A stretch of 41,617 bases of DNA from an uncultured Bacteroidota bacterium (GCA_902796265.1 CADBOG010000019.1:1-41617); one strand, 5' to 3'; positions 25,382 to 34,146 are shown, numbered from the stretch's first letter. Numbers and translations: made by a program. Notes: generated by a model not told the origin, from the letters alone.

Positions 25382-25389
25382 TAATTTTG
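25382..25389 (+). promoter_or_regulatory. Candidate -7 box upstream of tsaD
   Basis: TAATTTTG matches TAnnTTTG and is followed by CAACGCAAAA, close to the sequence after the dapB -7 box. If used for tsaD, the leader would be about 275 bases and would contain the 11-bp repeat array. No -33 TTTG at normal spacing. Confidence 0.4.
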
Positions 25390-25483
25390 CAACGCAAAAT
25401 TTATCGGTTACCGTTCAAAATCACACTTCAAATTAACGATATAGCGCACGAGAAACAAGGTGAAGAGATGTCGCAATTGGAGT

Positions 25484-25571
25484 AACTCTAACCTAACTCT
25501 AACCTAACTCCTACTTAAGTCTAACTTAAGTCTAACTTAAGTCTAACCTAACTCCTACTTAACTCCCACAT
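25484..25571. repeat. 11-bp tandem repeat, 8 copies (locus 2)
   Basis: Eight consecutive 11-base units: AACTCTAACCT twice, AACTCCTACTT, AAGTCTAACTT twice, AAGTCTAACCT, AACTCCTACTT, AACTCCCACAT. Same family as 6057-6100. Several junctions form the palindrome ACTTAAGT, spaced 11 bases apart. Confidence 0.95.
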
Positions 25572-25671
25572 ATCTCTTAACGACAACAAAGAAGCCTTTC
25601 CCCAACGACAGTACCGATAATAAACCATCTGTAAAACCTTTAACATTAATCTATTAACTCTCATATACTAA

Positions 25672-26676
25672 GTGTCTCTCATTCTTGCCATAGAATCTTC
25701 TTGCGACGATACCTCGGCTGCCGTACTTCGCGACGACCGTCTGCTGAGCAACGTTATTGCCTCTCAGAAGGTACACGAGCAATACGGCGGCGTGGTTCCT
25801 GAACTCGCGTCGCGCGCTCACCAGCAGAACATTGTTCCTGTTGTCGATACTGCATTATCGCGTGCGGGCATCAACGCCCACGACCTTGACGCAGTGGCTT
25901 TTACACGTGGACCTGGATTGCTGGGTTCACTCCTCGTTGGCGTCTCTTTTGCCAAGTGTTTCGCCCTCTCGTTGGGCATTCCTCTCATCGAGGTCAACCA
26001 TCTTCAGGCTCATGTCTTGTCACATTTTATTCGCCAAGATGACGAATATGAACCTCCTCGTTTCCCCTTGCTTTGCTTGCTCGTCAGCGGCGGTCATACT
26101 CAGATTATACTGCTACACAGCCACTTCGAAATGGAGCTCATAGGACAAACCATCGACGATGCAGCTGGTGAAGCCATCGATAAGGCTGCCAAAATCATGG
26201 ACCTCGGTTATCCCGGAGGTCCTATCATCGACCGTCTGGCAAAAGAGGGCAACCCGGATGCCTATCAGTTTGCAACTCCCAATATAGCAGGCTTCGACTA
26301 TAGCTTCAGCGGCATCAAGACTTCGTTCCTCTACTTCCTTCGCGACCAACTGAAGGAAGACCCCGATTTCATAGAGCATCACAAAGCCGACCTCTGTGCA
26401 TCGATACAGAAGTGCATTGTCAGCTTCTTGCTCAAGAAGTTTGAGAAGGCTGCTCTCAAGTACCGAGTGCGACAAGTGGCAATTGCTGGAGGCGTTTCTG
26501 CCAATAGCACTTTGCGTGCCGGTGTCCTTGCCCTTGGCGAAAAGCACCATTGGAAAGCCTATGTTCCTACTATGCAGTTCTGCACCGACAATGCCGCTAT
26601 GGTTGGCATTGCCGGTTACTATAAATACCTGAAAGGCGATTTTGCCGACATATCTTTGCCACCTTACACGAGATGA
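25672..26676 (+). CDS. tsaD: tRNA N6-adenosine threonylcarbamoyltransferase
   Basis: Catalytic subunit for the last step of t6A37 formation in ANN-decoding tRNAs, moving the threonylcarbamoyl group from its AMP carrier. Motifs: IESSCDDTSAAV at residues ~6-17, the metal-binding NHLQAH block, LLVSGGHTQI, DDAAGEAIDKAAK, GYPGGPIIDRLA, FSGIKTSF, GGVSANSTLR and FCTDNAAM. Length 334 is normal. The start is GTG: an in-frame TAA stands directly before it (25669-25671), and the conserved domain begins at once, so no other start is available. The stop lies four bases before the PorP/SprF-like ATG. Confidence 0.97.
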   Translation: MSLILAIESSCDDTSAAVLRDDRLLSNVIASQKVHEQYGGVVPELASRAHQQNIVPVVDTALSRAGINAHDLDAVAFTRGPGLLGSLLVGVSFAKCFALSLGIPLIEVNHLQAHVLSHFIRQDDEYEPPRFPLLCLLVSGGHTQIILLHSHFEMELIGQTIDDAAGEAIDKAAKIMDLGYPGGPIIDRLAKEGNPDAYQFATPNIAGFDYSFSGIKTSFLYFLRDQLKEDPDFIEHHKADLCASIQKCIVSFLLKKFEKAALKYRVRQVAIAGGVSANSTLRAGVLALGEKHHWKAYVPTMQFCTDNAAMVGIAGYYKYLKGDFADISLPPYTR

Positions 26677-26680
26677 AAAG

Positions 26681-27739
26681 ATGGAAGCCAAAAGGGAAAA
26701 TATCAAACGAAAAGTAGTAAATGCCGGAAGGCATTGCTGCTTTCACTTCCCTCATGCTTCTGTTGAGCTCTTAATAATCATTCTTTTAACTATCTTTTTC
26801 AATAATCCATTGCACGCTCAGGACATACATTTCTCGCAGATTGACGTCAACCCCATCATCTACAATCCCGCCTATACGGGTTTCTTCGATGGGGGTACAC
26901 GCATCGGTGTTGCCTACCGCAACCAGTGGGCATCGGTAAGCCGCGCTTTCCAAACGGTGGCTGCTACCGCTGAGTGTGCCTTGCTGCGTAGACGCTACTA
27001 TGGCGACGGACTTAGCGTGGGTGTGATGCTTTACAACGACCGCGCAGGAACGCTACAGTATGGCTCTACCGTCGGCAACCTCTCTTTGGGTTACTTCAAA
27101 GCCATCGGCAACAAGGGAAACAACTTCATCTCGCTTGCCATCCAAGGGGGTGGGGGACAAGCTGGTTTCAACACCGCTGAGATCGATATGGAAGACCCTT
27201 CTGACCTCATCGAGAAGACCTCTGCCACTTTTGTCACCATTGCCGCTGGCGCTGCTTGGTTTTATCAACCTAACGACAACCTCTATTTCAAATTTGCCCT
27301 TGCCGGCCATAACCTTAACAATCCCGACATTTCCTACTCGTCGATGGAAAACGCTCGCATCGAACGACGTTTCAGCGGCTATGCCAGAGCTGAATACCGA
27401 GCTTGGAGCAACATCTCGCTGATGCCAATTGCCACCCACATGTGGCAGAAGAACTATCACGAGACGCTCATTGGTTGCGACGTCAAATGGTACGTCTCCG
27501 AGTCGACTGGCAACATCCTCAATTTCAGCGGAGGTATTCATTACCGCTGGCGTGATGCCGCCCTCGTGGAACTTTTGGCCGAGTGGAATTCGTTCATTTT
27601 CGCAATCACATACGACGCCAACATCTCAAAACTCACTCCTGCATCTAAATCCATTGGCTCTTTCGAGATAGGCATAGTTTATAGAACCATCTCTGGCAAG
27701 CACGTGAAACGCAAGGCCTTGCCTTGCCCTGTTATGTAA
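26681..27739 (+). CDS. PorP/SprF family type IX secretion membrane protein
   Basis: Outer-membrane beta-barrel protein of the PorP/SprF family, tied to T9SS and to secretion of specific cargo. After a hydrophobic stretch ending HAQ (cleavage near residue 47), the mature protein opens with DIHFSQ...NPIIYNPAYTGFFDGGTRIGVAYRNQW, the family signature. GGIHYRWRDAALVELLAEW and FEIGIVYR near the end are further barrel strands. The chosen start (26681) gives 352 residues but a long, basic N-region before the hydrophobic core, which is unusual. The frame continues upstream into tsaD, so the start is inferred. Four bases follow the tsaD stop, and the TPR/PD40/OmpA-like gene comes next, the common pairing in the phylum. 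Confidence 0.88.
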   Translation: MEAKRENIKRKVVNAGRHCCFHFPHASVELLIIILLTIFFNNPLHAQDIHFSQIDVNPIIYNPAYTGFFDGGTRIGVAYRNQWASVSRAFQTVAATAECALLRRRYYGDGLSVGVMLYNDRAGTLQYGSTVGNLSLGYFKAIGNKGNNFISLAIQGGGGQAGFNTAEIDMEDPSDLIEKTSATFVTIAAGAAWFYQPNDNLYFKFALAGHNLNNPDISYSSMENARIERRFSGYARAEYRAWSNISLMPIATHMWQKNYHETLIGCDVKWYVSESTGNILNFSGGIHYRWRDAALVELLAEWNSFIFAITYDANISKLTPASKSIGSFEIGIVYRTISGKHVKRKALPCPVM

Positions 27740-27775
27740 TATTGACCAAATACATTAATTTAGCATATATCGCCC

Positions 27776-30091
27776 ATGAAAAAAAAATACGCATTACTCT
27801 TTGCTTCTTACATATTCATTATTGCATCCGTCGCCTTCGCCCAATCGAATGTCGAACAGGGCGATGAGGCATTCCGCTATGGATACTACAAGACGGCTAT
27901 CGACCACTATCTGCCTGTTTATAAGAAAAATCCCACACCAGAGTTGGCTTACAAGATTGCCGAATCTTATCGTTTGTCGAGCAACTACCGCGAGGCAATA
28001 CGCTTCTATCGTGTTGTTAATGACTCGCCTAAAGCTCTCTTGTATCCCCATTGTGAATACTTCCTCGCCTCGATGTATCGCAACAACGGCCAACCCGATA
28101 CTGCTCTCATCTATTATCAGAGCTACCTGAAGACAGCAAGCAACGAACAATTGGAGAATCGTGCCCGTCAGGAGTCTCTTGCCTGCCAATGGGTGCTCGA
28201 CCAAGCTAATAACCAACCTGCTGATAAATACAGCGTCAGCCACCTAAGCAAAAATATCAATACTGAATTTAGCGAATCGGGAGCAATACTTGTGGGCGAC
28301 TCCCTTTTGCTCTTCTCCTCTATGCGCGAAATGTCTGCTCCTGGCTCAAAAGACGCCATCAATACTGATTTGGCTTTGATGCAGATTTTCCAGAGCGACT
28401 TCAGCACCGGAGAACCCAGCAAGGGTGTACCCAACCAGTGGGGGCTTAACAGCAAGGAAAAGCACTCCTGTAATGTCGCTCTCGACCCCATCCATCATAA
28501 TATCTATTTCACACTTTGCCAAGACGATAACTTCTCCGAAATACCTTGTGACATCTACGTCTCTCACATGCGTCGTGGCCGTTGGATGAAACCTAAGAAA
28601 CTTGCTGGTGATGTCAACATGGAGGGCTACAGCTCAACCCAACCCTCAATCGGATACCTGCCCGACAGCACTACAATTCTATATTTCTCCTCCAACCGTC
28701 CGGGAGGTAAAGGTGGGTTCGACATCTGGTACACTATCATATCTGACGGCAAGACACCTACGCCTTGTGTCAATCTCGGAGATCCTGTGAACACCGTCGG
28801 CAATGAGATAACTCCCTACTACGACTGGCATTCGGGTGAGGGTCGCCTCTACTTCTCCTCCGACTGGCATTTGGGTTTTGGAGGATATGATGTCTTCTAC
28901 AGCACCGGAAACCGCGATAGCTGGCAGGAACCTGTCAACCTTGGCAGCACTCTTAACAGTCCTGCAAACGATATCTACTTTTCGGTCAACAACTCTAACA
29001 GTCAAGCCAATGCATCAGGTTACCTGACTTCAAACCGTCGCGGCTCTTATTTCATTTCCGACAACACTTGCTGCAACGATATCTACAGCTGGGAGTTGAA
29101 TGGATCGAGTAAACCTAAACAGGTTCAGCAAAAGCCCGAAAAGAAAGACCCCATACCTGCCGCCATCGCACAGAAATCTGCTGTTCATCACATTCTGCCC
29201 ATCAAGCTTTACTTCCATAACGATGAACCTGACCCCAAATCAAAACTCGCAACCACTACAACCACTTATTTCCAGACTTACAACCGCTATATGTTCATGC
29301 GTGGCGACTACAAGCGTGCTCATACTCTCGCCAACGGCAATGTCGTATATGATTCCATCTGCGATGCTATTGACTATTTCTTCGACTACGATGTGCAGTA
29401 CAACTGTGAGCGCTTCGAGCAATTCCTTAATCTTATGCTCCTCGACCTCAAAGCAGGACACCGTATCAGCATGACCGTCGAAGGCTATGCAAGCCCTATT
29501 CATACTTCTAAGTACAACGAACTCATCTCTAAGCGACGCATTGCCAGCATCGTCAACCAGATAATGGATTACAAGAAAGGCATCCTAACCCGTTTTATGG
29601 GCAGCAATGGAGGTTCCCTTCAGATACGTGAAGTAGCATACGGAAGTAGCCACGCTCAGGAAGGCGTCTCGGCTGACCGTCAGAAGACAAACAAATCTGT
29701 CTATAGCGTTGAAGCCGCTCGCGAACGTCGCATCGAAATACAAGATTACCAATACCTCGAGGATGACAGCAGCCTTATCTCCTGTCTCCATCTCCCCACA
29801 AGAGCTATGCATCTTGGCACTTATTTCACAGGCGAATATGCCGACATCGAAATCCACCTCAAGCATAATGCTGTCAGCGAAACCACTCTTGACTTCATAA
29901 GTCTTGGCTCTCGCGACGCACAAGTGGTTGGTTATAGCAAGCTAACCCCTGGTCGCGACCTTGTAATCTATATCCGCATGGACAACCGTCGGGCAGAACC
30001 TGCTGTAAGTGCATTCCTTCCTATCACCCTTCGCGTCAAGGGCGAACAGATAACTCAGACGATGTTCGTCGAATACCAGCTAGAGAAATAG
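27776..30091 (+). CDS. TPR/PD40/OmpA-like envelope protein, T9SS-associated type
   Basis: Signal peptide MKKKYALLFASYIFIIASVAFAQ. Residues ~25-140 are TPR-like helices (EQGDEAFRYGYYKTAIDHYLPVYKKNP, YREAIRFYRVV). Residues ~150-445 are a PD40/WD40-like propeller with recurring LYFSSNRPGGKGGFDIW and LYFSSDWHLGFGGYDVFYS strands. Residues ~555-645 resemble an OmpA-type domain (ISMTVEGYASP...YNELISKRRIASIVNQI) that keeps YN...L...RR but lacks the GHTD aspartate, as far as I can see. A last beta domain (SETTLDFISLGS...) closes the protein. This layout matches PorE-like partners of PorP/SprF proteins, and the gene lies 36 bases after one. Peptidoglycan or complex scaffolding is a reasonable but inferred role. 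Confidence 0.85.
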   Translation: MKKKYALLFASYIFIIASVAFAQSNVEQGDEAFRYGYYKTAIDHYLPVYKKNPTPELAYKIAESYRLSSNYREAIRFYRVVNDSPKALLYPHCEYFLASMYRNNGQPDTALIYYQSYLKTASNEQLENRARQESLACQWVLDQANNQPADKYSVSHLSKNINTEFSESGAILVGDSLLLFSSMREMSAPGSKDAINTDLALMQIFQSDFSTGEPSKGVPNQWGLNSKEKHSCNVALDPIHHNIYFTLCQDDNFSEIPCDIYVSHMRRGRWMKPKKLAGDVNMEGYSSTQPSIGYLPDSTTILYFSSNRPGGKGGFDIWYTIISDGKTPTPCVNLGDPVNTVGNEITPYYDWHSGEGRLYFSSDWHLGFGGYDVFYSTGNRDSWQEPVNLGSTLNSPANDIYFSVNNSNSQANASGYLTSNRRGSYFISDNTCCNDIYSWELNGSSKPKQVQQKPEKKDPIPAAIAQKSAVHHILPIKLYFHNDEPDPKSKLATTTTTYFQTYNRYMFMRGDYKRAHTLANGNVVYDSICDAIDYFFDYDVQYNCERFEQFLNLMLLDLKAGHRISMTVEGYASPIHTSKYNELISKRRIASIVNQIMDYKKGILTRFMGSNGGSLQIREVAYGSSHAQEGVSADRQKTNKSVYSVEAARERRIEIQDYQYLEDDSSLISCLHLPTRAMHLGTYFTGEYADIEIHLKHNAVSETTLDFISLGSRDAQVVGYSKLTPGRDLVIYIRMDNRRAEPAVSAFLPITLRVKGEQITQTMFVEYQLEK

Positions 30092-30119
30092 AATACCTAC
30101 TCTTTATAGTACAAGGCAA

Positions 30120-30755
30120 TTACTTCACACGACATGTTAAGATGTGGCGTCCTTGAAGCACACCTTCGAGCGTGTCGCCAATTGCAACAGGTCCTACACC
30201 CGAAGGAGTTCCAGTATAAATCATATCTCCTGTGCGAAGCAACATGAAATCGGAGATATAGGATATCATCCTGTCAACGCCGCAGAGCATATCTTTGGTA
30301 TTGCCGCATTGCACCTGTTCGCCATTACGCATCAGCGAGAAAGAGAGGTTTTGCACATCGCCTCCTAATTCTGAAAGCGGTACAAAGTCACTCACAACAG
30401 CAGAACCGTCAAACCCCTTCGATAATGTCCAGGGCAATCCTTTGGCCTTAGCCTCGCGTTGCAAATCTCGGGCAGTAAAGTCAATGCCCAAAGCCACGGA
30501 ACTATAGTATTTGTGTGCAAAGCGTTCTTCTATACTCTTACCCACACGGTCAATACGCACCACAACCTCTATCTCATGCTCCACTTGATGACTGAAGTCG
30601 GGATAGAAGAATGGTTGGTTCTTGATCAAAAGCGCACTATCAGGTTTCAGGAAGAAAGCAGGGCTGATGGCTTCTTTGGAGCCACGCTCAAATTGAGGAG
30701 CCCCCATCTCTGCTGCATGCTCAGAATAGTTACGCGCGATACATATTATTTTCAT
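30120..30755 (-). CDS. Fumarylacetoacetate hydrolase family protein
   Basis: FAH-fold enzyme family, acting on C-C or keto-enol bonds of small diacids (for example oxaloacetate decarboxylation or acylpyruvate hydrolysis). Visible blocks: MKIICIARNYSEHAAE, FFLKPDSALL, QVEHEIEVVVRIDR (metal-binding acidic residues), LGIDFTARDLQ, WTLSKGFDGSAV and TGDMIYTGTPSGVGPV. Length 211 fits the short single-domain form. The start at 30755 is chosen over a TTG at 30770 because AAGGAG, a good Shine-Dalgarno, stands six bases before it, unusual in this window. It follows the exonuclease gene closely on the minus strand. The exact substrate is not readable. Confidence 0.93.
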   Translation of the reverse strand: MKIICIARNYSEHAAEMGAPQFERGSKEAISPAFFLKPDSALLIKNQPFFYPDFSHQVEHEIEVVVRIDRVGKSIEERFAHKYYSSVALGIDFTARDLQREAKAKGLPWTLSKGFDGSAVVSDFVPLSELGGDVQNLSFSLMRNGEQVQCGNTKDMLCGVDRMISYISDFMLLRTGDMIYTGTPSGVGPVAIGDTLEGVLQGRHILTCRVK

Positions 30756-30766
30756 CTCGGGCTCCT

Positions 30767-31624
30767 TCAACCTTCGAACTTGAGCTTAAGCTCCATAAGC
30801 TTTTGCTCTTTCATGCGTTCATATACCTCTTTGACAACCTGTTTGGTTGAACGAGGGAAGTCGGCTTTAATCATCCAGTCATAGTATGCTGGCTCTTGCT
30901 GAAATACCGATTCCAATGTCTTACCCTTATGTTTGCCAAAGTTGAATATCTCCCGATGTTGCTTGTCATACCCGATATGTCCAACCAAATCAGCCCACTG
31001 GGGATTGCCAGTGAAGGAGCTCAACGCGGCGATATCATTCACTACGGGATAGCTACTTGTTCCGTCTCGGTCGACAAAAGGAGTATCCTTGTATCGGTCG
31101 AGCTGTGCCTTAAGGACCTCGTAGGTGGCTTTGGTGTCGGCATCGGCACTATGCGCACCATCCAGTTGTTTGCCACAATAGAACTTATAAGCGGCCACAA
31201 GGGTGCGTTGCTCCATACGGTGGAAGATATTCTGCACATCAACAAGTCTACGTCCTTTGATGGAAAAGTTGAAGCCGAAACGCAAGAATTCCTCTACCAA
31301 CAATGGTACATCGAACTTGTTGGAATTATAGCCTGCCAAGTCGGCATCACCTATAAATTCTGCAATTTCCGGTGCCAATTCGGGGAACGAACGCTCACCG
31401 GCAACCATGGCATCAGTAATATGATGAATTGCCGTACATTCTTTAGGGATGAGAACAGTCTTTCCAAAATCGTCAACAGGACGAATAAGATAAGTGCGTT
31501 CTTCCTCGCTGCCATCAGGCGAAACCTTGAGAAGGCAAATTTGGACTATGTGGTCGGTACCAACCTGAACACCCGTGGTTTCAAGGTCGAAGAATACAAT
31601 AGGTTTAGTTAGATTCAGTTGCAT
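30767..31624 (-). CDS. DnaQ-like 3'-5' exonuclease
   Basis: DEDDh-family exonuclease. ExoI is VFFDLETTG (Asp and Glu metal ligands, ~residues 13-16), ExoII is AGYNSNKFDVPLL, and ExoIII is AHSADADTKAT, giving all four acidic ligands plus His. A C-terminal part (~residues 210-285) with FNFGKHKGKTLESVFQQEPAYYDWMI looks like the small domain found on stand-alone Bacteroidota relatives of the polymerase III epsilon subunit. Length 285 is typical of those. The start is taken as ATG at 31624; a GTG at 31630 overlapping the kdsA stop is the alternative. The protein probably works in repair or RNA/DNA trimming rather than as the replicative proofreader. Confidence 0.9.
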   Translation of the reverse strand: MQLNLTKPIVFFDLETTGVQVGTDHIVQICLLKVSPDGSEEERTYLIRPVDDFGKTVLIPKECTAIHHITDAMVAGERSFPELAPEIAEFIGDADLAGYNSNKFDVPLLVEEFLRFGFNFSIKGRRLVDVQNIFHRMEQRTLVAAYKFYCGKQLDGAHSADADTKATYEVLKAQLDRYKDTPFVDRDGTSSYPVVNDIAALSSFTGNPQWADLVGHIGYDKQHREIFNFGKHKGKTLESVFQQEPAYYDWMIKADFPRSTKQVVKEVYERMKEQKLMELKLKFEG

Positions 31625-31626
31625 AA

Positions 31627-32451
31627 TCACACATTTATAGCTACCTGATGAATTTTGACCAACTTGGCCAACAAAGACTCAGCAAGGTCGAGCGGCAGCA
31701 TATTGGCACCATCAGATTTGGCGTTGCGTGGGTCTGGATGAGTTTCAAGGAATATACCGTCACAGCAGTTCGCAACAGCTGCACGACCGATAGTCTCAAT
31801 CATCTCGGGGTCTCCGCCGCTGATACCATCCGGCTGGTTGGGCTTTTGCAGCGAATGAGTGATGTCAACCACCACAGGCACGTTGTTGCGTTTCATAATG
31901 GGAACGCTCCGGAAATCGACGACAAGGTCTTGATAACCGAAAGTGTTGCCACGCTCGGTGAGCATTATGTCTTTGCCACCGTAATAATGGATTTTGTCTA
32001 CTGCATGTACCATGGCACTTGGTGAGAGGAACTGTCCCTTCTTGACGTTCACCACTTTCCCTGTCTCTGCAGCTGCCGCCAGAAGCGAGGTCTGTCGACA
32101 GAGGAATGCGGGAATCTGAAGAACATCGACAAATTGAGCGGCTGTTGCAGCCTCTGTCTCATTGTGAATGTCGGTAACTACAGGAATATGGTAACGGTCG
32201 CGAATATGTCCAAGTATTTCTAGACCTTCCCAGTCACCAATTCCAGTAAAGGAGTCGACACGCGAGCGGTTGGCTTTGCGGTACGAAGCTTTGAATGCAA
32301 AAGGTATTCCGAGACGGTCAGTTATCTCAACAAGACGCTCGGCAATCTCGAAAGGCGATTTCTCGTCCTCTATCACACAAGGGCCAGCAATCAAGAAAAA
32401 GGAGCCGCCATCAGTATGGCGCAGCGTTGGCAGATTAGGGTACAAGACCAT
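31627..32451 (-). CDS. kdsA: 3-deoxy-8-phosphooctulonate synthase
   Basis: Condenses arabinose-5-phosphate with phosphoenolpyruvate to make Kdo-8-phosphate for LPS. Motifs: FLIAGPCVIEDE (residues ~19-30), FKASYRKANRSRVDSF, GKVVNVKKGQF, LTERGNTFGYQDLVVDFRS and THSLQKPN...GGDPEMIETIGRAAV. Cys25 in AGPCVIE is the position that separates metal-dependent enzymes (Cys) from metal-independent ones (Asn), so this should be the metal-dependent class. Length 274 is normal. Its stop overlaps or abuts the exonuclease start, giving a kdsA-exonuclease-FAH run on the minus strand. Confidence 0.96.
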   Translation of the reverse strand: MVLYPNLPTLRHTDGGSFFLIAGPCVIEDEKSPFEIAERLVEITDRLGIPFAFKASYRKANRSRVDSFTGIGDWEGLEILGHIRDRYHIPVVTDIHNETEAATAAQFVDVLQIPAFLCRQTSLLAAAAETGKVVNVKKGQFLSPSAMVHAVDKIHYYGGKDIMLTERGNTFGYQDLVVDFRSVPIMKRNNVPVVVDITHSLQKPNQPDGISGGDPEMIETIGRAAVANCCDGIFLETHPDPRNAKSDGANMLPLDLAESLLAKLVKIHQVAINV

Positions 32452-32510
32452 GACAGTATTTAGATTAGTAGTTAGTGATTCGTGATTAATGCAACATATA
32501 TTATATATGA

Positions 32511-32984
32511 TTAGAAATCGAAATTAGTTTCGTTCCCGTAATCATCGTTGACGATGTTGTCGTCGGCATCTGAAACCTCGTTCAATGTGGTTTCCTCCTC
32601 GTCGTTGTGGCGAGTACGTTGCAGAGAGATGATAAGAGCGCCAATCATTCGCGTCTGCTCCATAAGGAGTTCGCGTGAGCGTTCAGTCTGAGCCTCGTTG
32701 AGCATACCAAGGCCTTTGGCCATGGTGGTGAAAACCACACACTCGCGTATTGCCGTCTTGGCATTCTTCAGGTAGTGGTCAAATTGCACTTTGCTGCGAG
32801 ACGAGCCCTCTGCGATACAGACAGCGATACTCATCGCTGACTTCACGAATGTTTTGTTGAATCGACTCTCATTTTCATTGTGCGCCTCGCGTAGGTTCTG
32901 GATAACCCATTTCCCGTAATCCAGCGCCTTGCCATAGATTCTTAAATCCTCGAAGCGAAAAAAACTAGGAACTTTTTCTTCCAT
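32511..32984 (-). CDS. Four-helix-bundle protein (23S rRNA intervening-sequence-type family)
   Basis: Small helical protein of the family first described from open frames in 23S rRNA intervening sequences. The typical start FRFEDLRIYGKALDY is followed by NKTFVKSAMSIAVCIAEGSSRSKVQFDHYLKNAKTAIRECVVFTTMAKGLG, which matches the conserved I(A/P)EG...F.....A..S..E motif, then L(L/M)EQTRMIGALIISL. The last ~30 residues are an acidic tail (NDEEETTLNEVSDADDN). Length 157 is longer than the usual ~120 because of this tail. No rRNA is nearby, so this is a free-standing chromosomal copy. The function of the family is not well established. Confidence 0.88.
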   Translation of the reverse strand: MEEKVPSFFRFEDLRIYGKALDYGKWVIQNLREAHNENESRFNKTFVKSAMSIAVCIAEGSSRSKVQFDHYLKNAKTAIRECVVFTTMAKGLGMLNEAQTERSRELLMEQTRMIGALIISLQRTRHNDEEETTLNEVSDADDNIVNDDYGNETNFDF

Positions 32985-33129
32985 AATTAATGATTTTTAT
33001 GGAGGACTGTTGAATTTTGATTATTGAATTCCGAATTGTGATTTTCGGGGGAAACAACTTTGCAAGAATGCAAAATCCTCCTTGTTAGAATAAAGATTAT
33101 TTTGTTATAACAGAAAGACTCTCTATGTT

Positions 33130-34110
33130 CTACAATTGTGCGAAATGCTTCATGAACTGTGTGCGGAAGAACAGCGAAGCCTGCTCGTTGGCCTTCACGG
33201 CAAGCTTACCTGCAAACTGCTGGATAGAATCAAATCCTTTCTCAGCCATCCACGAACGCAAGCCCTCGTTCAGAGTACGCATGTATTCTACACCATTTTT
33301 ATAAAGGCACGAAACCACTTGAACACTTCCAGCTCCTGCCAACAACAATTTCACCACATCTTCAGGTTTGTGAACACCCGTCGATGCAGAGATGTCGCAA
33401 CGTAGCTTCTTGCTCAGTATGGCAACCCAGCGAAGTGTCTCATAAAGTTCCTCGGGAGTGGAGAGTGAAGGTGCATGTTTTATCTGCATGGTATCGGTGT
33501 CGATATCGACATTCAGCGACTTGTTAAACATCGTGATACCATTGATACCCATCCACGAAAGACGCTGCATGAAGTTGGCCATGTCAGTAAAGTTGTGGCT
33601 AACCTTGACGCTGATAGGAATAGAGACCGATTTGCGTAGAGTGTTAATGATATCCGAGAAAAGACGATCGACGTCTTCACATGACAGCGTTGTCTCGTAA
33701 GGCAGAATAGCCATATTCAATTCCAAGCCATCACAGCCTGCTTCCTGGAAACGTTGAGTATATGTCATCCAATTCTCAAACGAGTAGCAGTTGATGCTGC
33801 CAATTACAGGGATATGCAGCCGTTTCTTGGCTTCTTTGATAAAGTTGAAATACTGACCGAGAGAGTCGTCAGCCACATGAGCGGCGATATACTCATAACT
33901 CATGCCATAACTGTCGGTGGGAGCCATCATGCTAAGGTTGCGTTTGATGTCATAAATTATCTGCTCCTCGAACACCGATTTCACAATGACAGCACCAGCG
34001 CCTGCATCTTGCAGCTTCACCAGATTGTCTATATCATTAGTAAGCCCACAACTGCCTGCAATTATGGGACTTTCAACGTCGAGACCTAAATATTTTGTTC
34101 TAGTATCCAT
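33130..34110 (-). CDS. Dihydroorotate dehydrogenase-like protein
   Basis: FMN-binding TIM-barrel of the dihydroorotate dehydrogenase fold. Visible parts are YLGLDVESPIIAGSCGLTND at the N-terminus, AGAGAVIVKSVFEEQI, IPVIGSINC, GCDGLELNM, IPISVKVSHNF, GINGITMFNKS, ISASTGVHKPEDVVKLLLAGAGSVQVVSCLYKNG (the phosphate-binding end). These follow the class 1 pattern in order, but the region after the beta-4 strand lacks the plain catalytic Cys/Ser block I would expect in PyrD, which is why many relatives are called DHODH-like. No other pyrimidine gene is adjacent. ATG at 34110 is preferred over 34125. A clean minus-strand -7 box lies upstream. Confidence 0.88.
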   Translation of the reverse strand: MDTRTKYLGLDVESPIIAGSCGLTNDIDNLVKLQDAGAGAVIVKSVFEEQIIYDIKRNLSMMAPTDSYGMSYEYIAAHVADDSLGQYFNFIKEAKKRLHIPVIGSINCYSFENWMTYTQRFQEAGCDGLELNMAILPYETTLSCEDVDRLFSDIINTLRKSVSIPISVKVSHNFTDMANFMQRLSWMGINGITMFNKSLNVDIDTDTMQIKHAPSLSTPEELYETLRWVAILSKKLRCDISASTGVHKPEDVVKLLLAGAGSVQVVSCLYKNGVEYMRTLNEGLRSWMAEKGFDSIQQFAGKLAVKANEQASLFFRTQFMKHFAQL

Positions 34111-34138
34111 AGTTGTATAAAACATTGTTTGTAAAATG

Positions 34139-34146
34139 CAAAATTA
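34139..34146 (-). promoter_or_regulatory. Candidate -7 box for the DHODH-like gene
   Basis: Reads TAATTTTG on the minus strand, matching TAnnTTTG, 28 bases before the chosen ATG. The upstream -33 box is not clear because of A/T runs. Confidence 0.5.

Larger units (their letters stand above)
25203..25671. other. Non-coding divergent region between tamB and tsaD
   Basis: No open frame of note on either strand. It is AT-rich with A/T runs near 25260-25310. It holds a plus-strand -7 box at 25382-25389 and the eight-copy 11-bp repeat at 25484-25571. I could not find a good -7 box for tamB. The remaining stretches show nothing I can name. Confidence 0.7.

Noticed and set aside
25484-25571. Possible CRISPR array
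   Set aside because: Units are 11 bases and directly adjacent, with no spacers and no cas genes nearby.
30896-31612. Open frame of 238 residues antisense to the exonuclease gene
   Set aside because: The minus-strand frame carries the complete DEDDh motifs; this frame has no family features.
32511-32984. Sign of an rRNA intervening sequence
   Set aside because: No rRNA sequence flanks the gene; only the protein family is shared.
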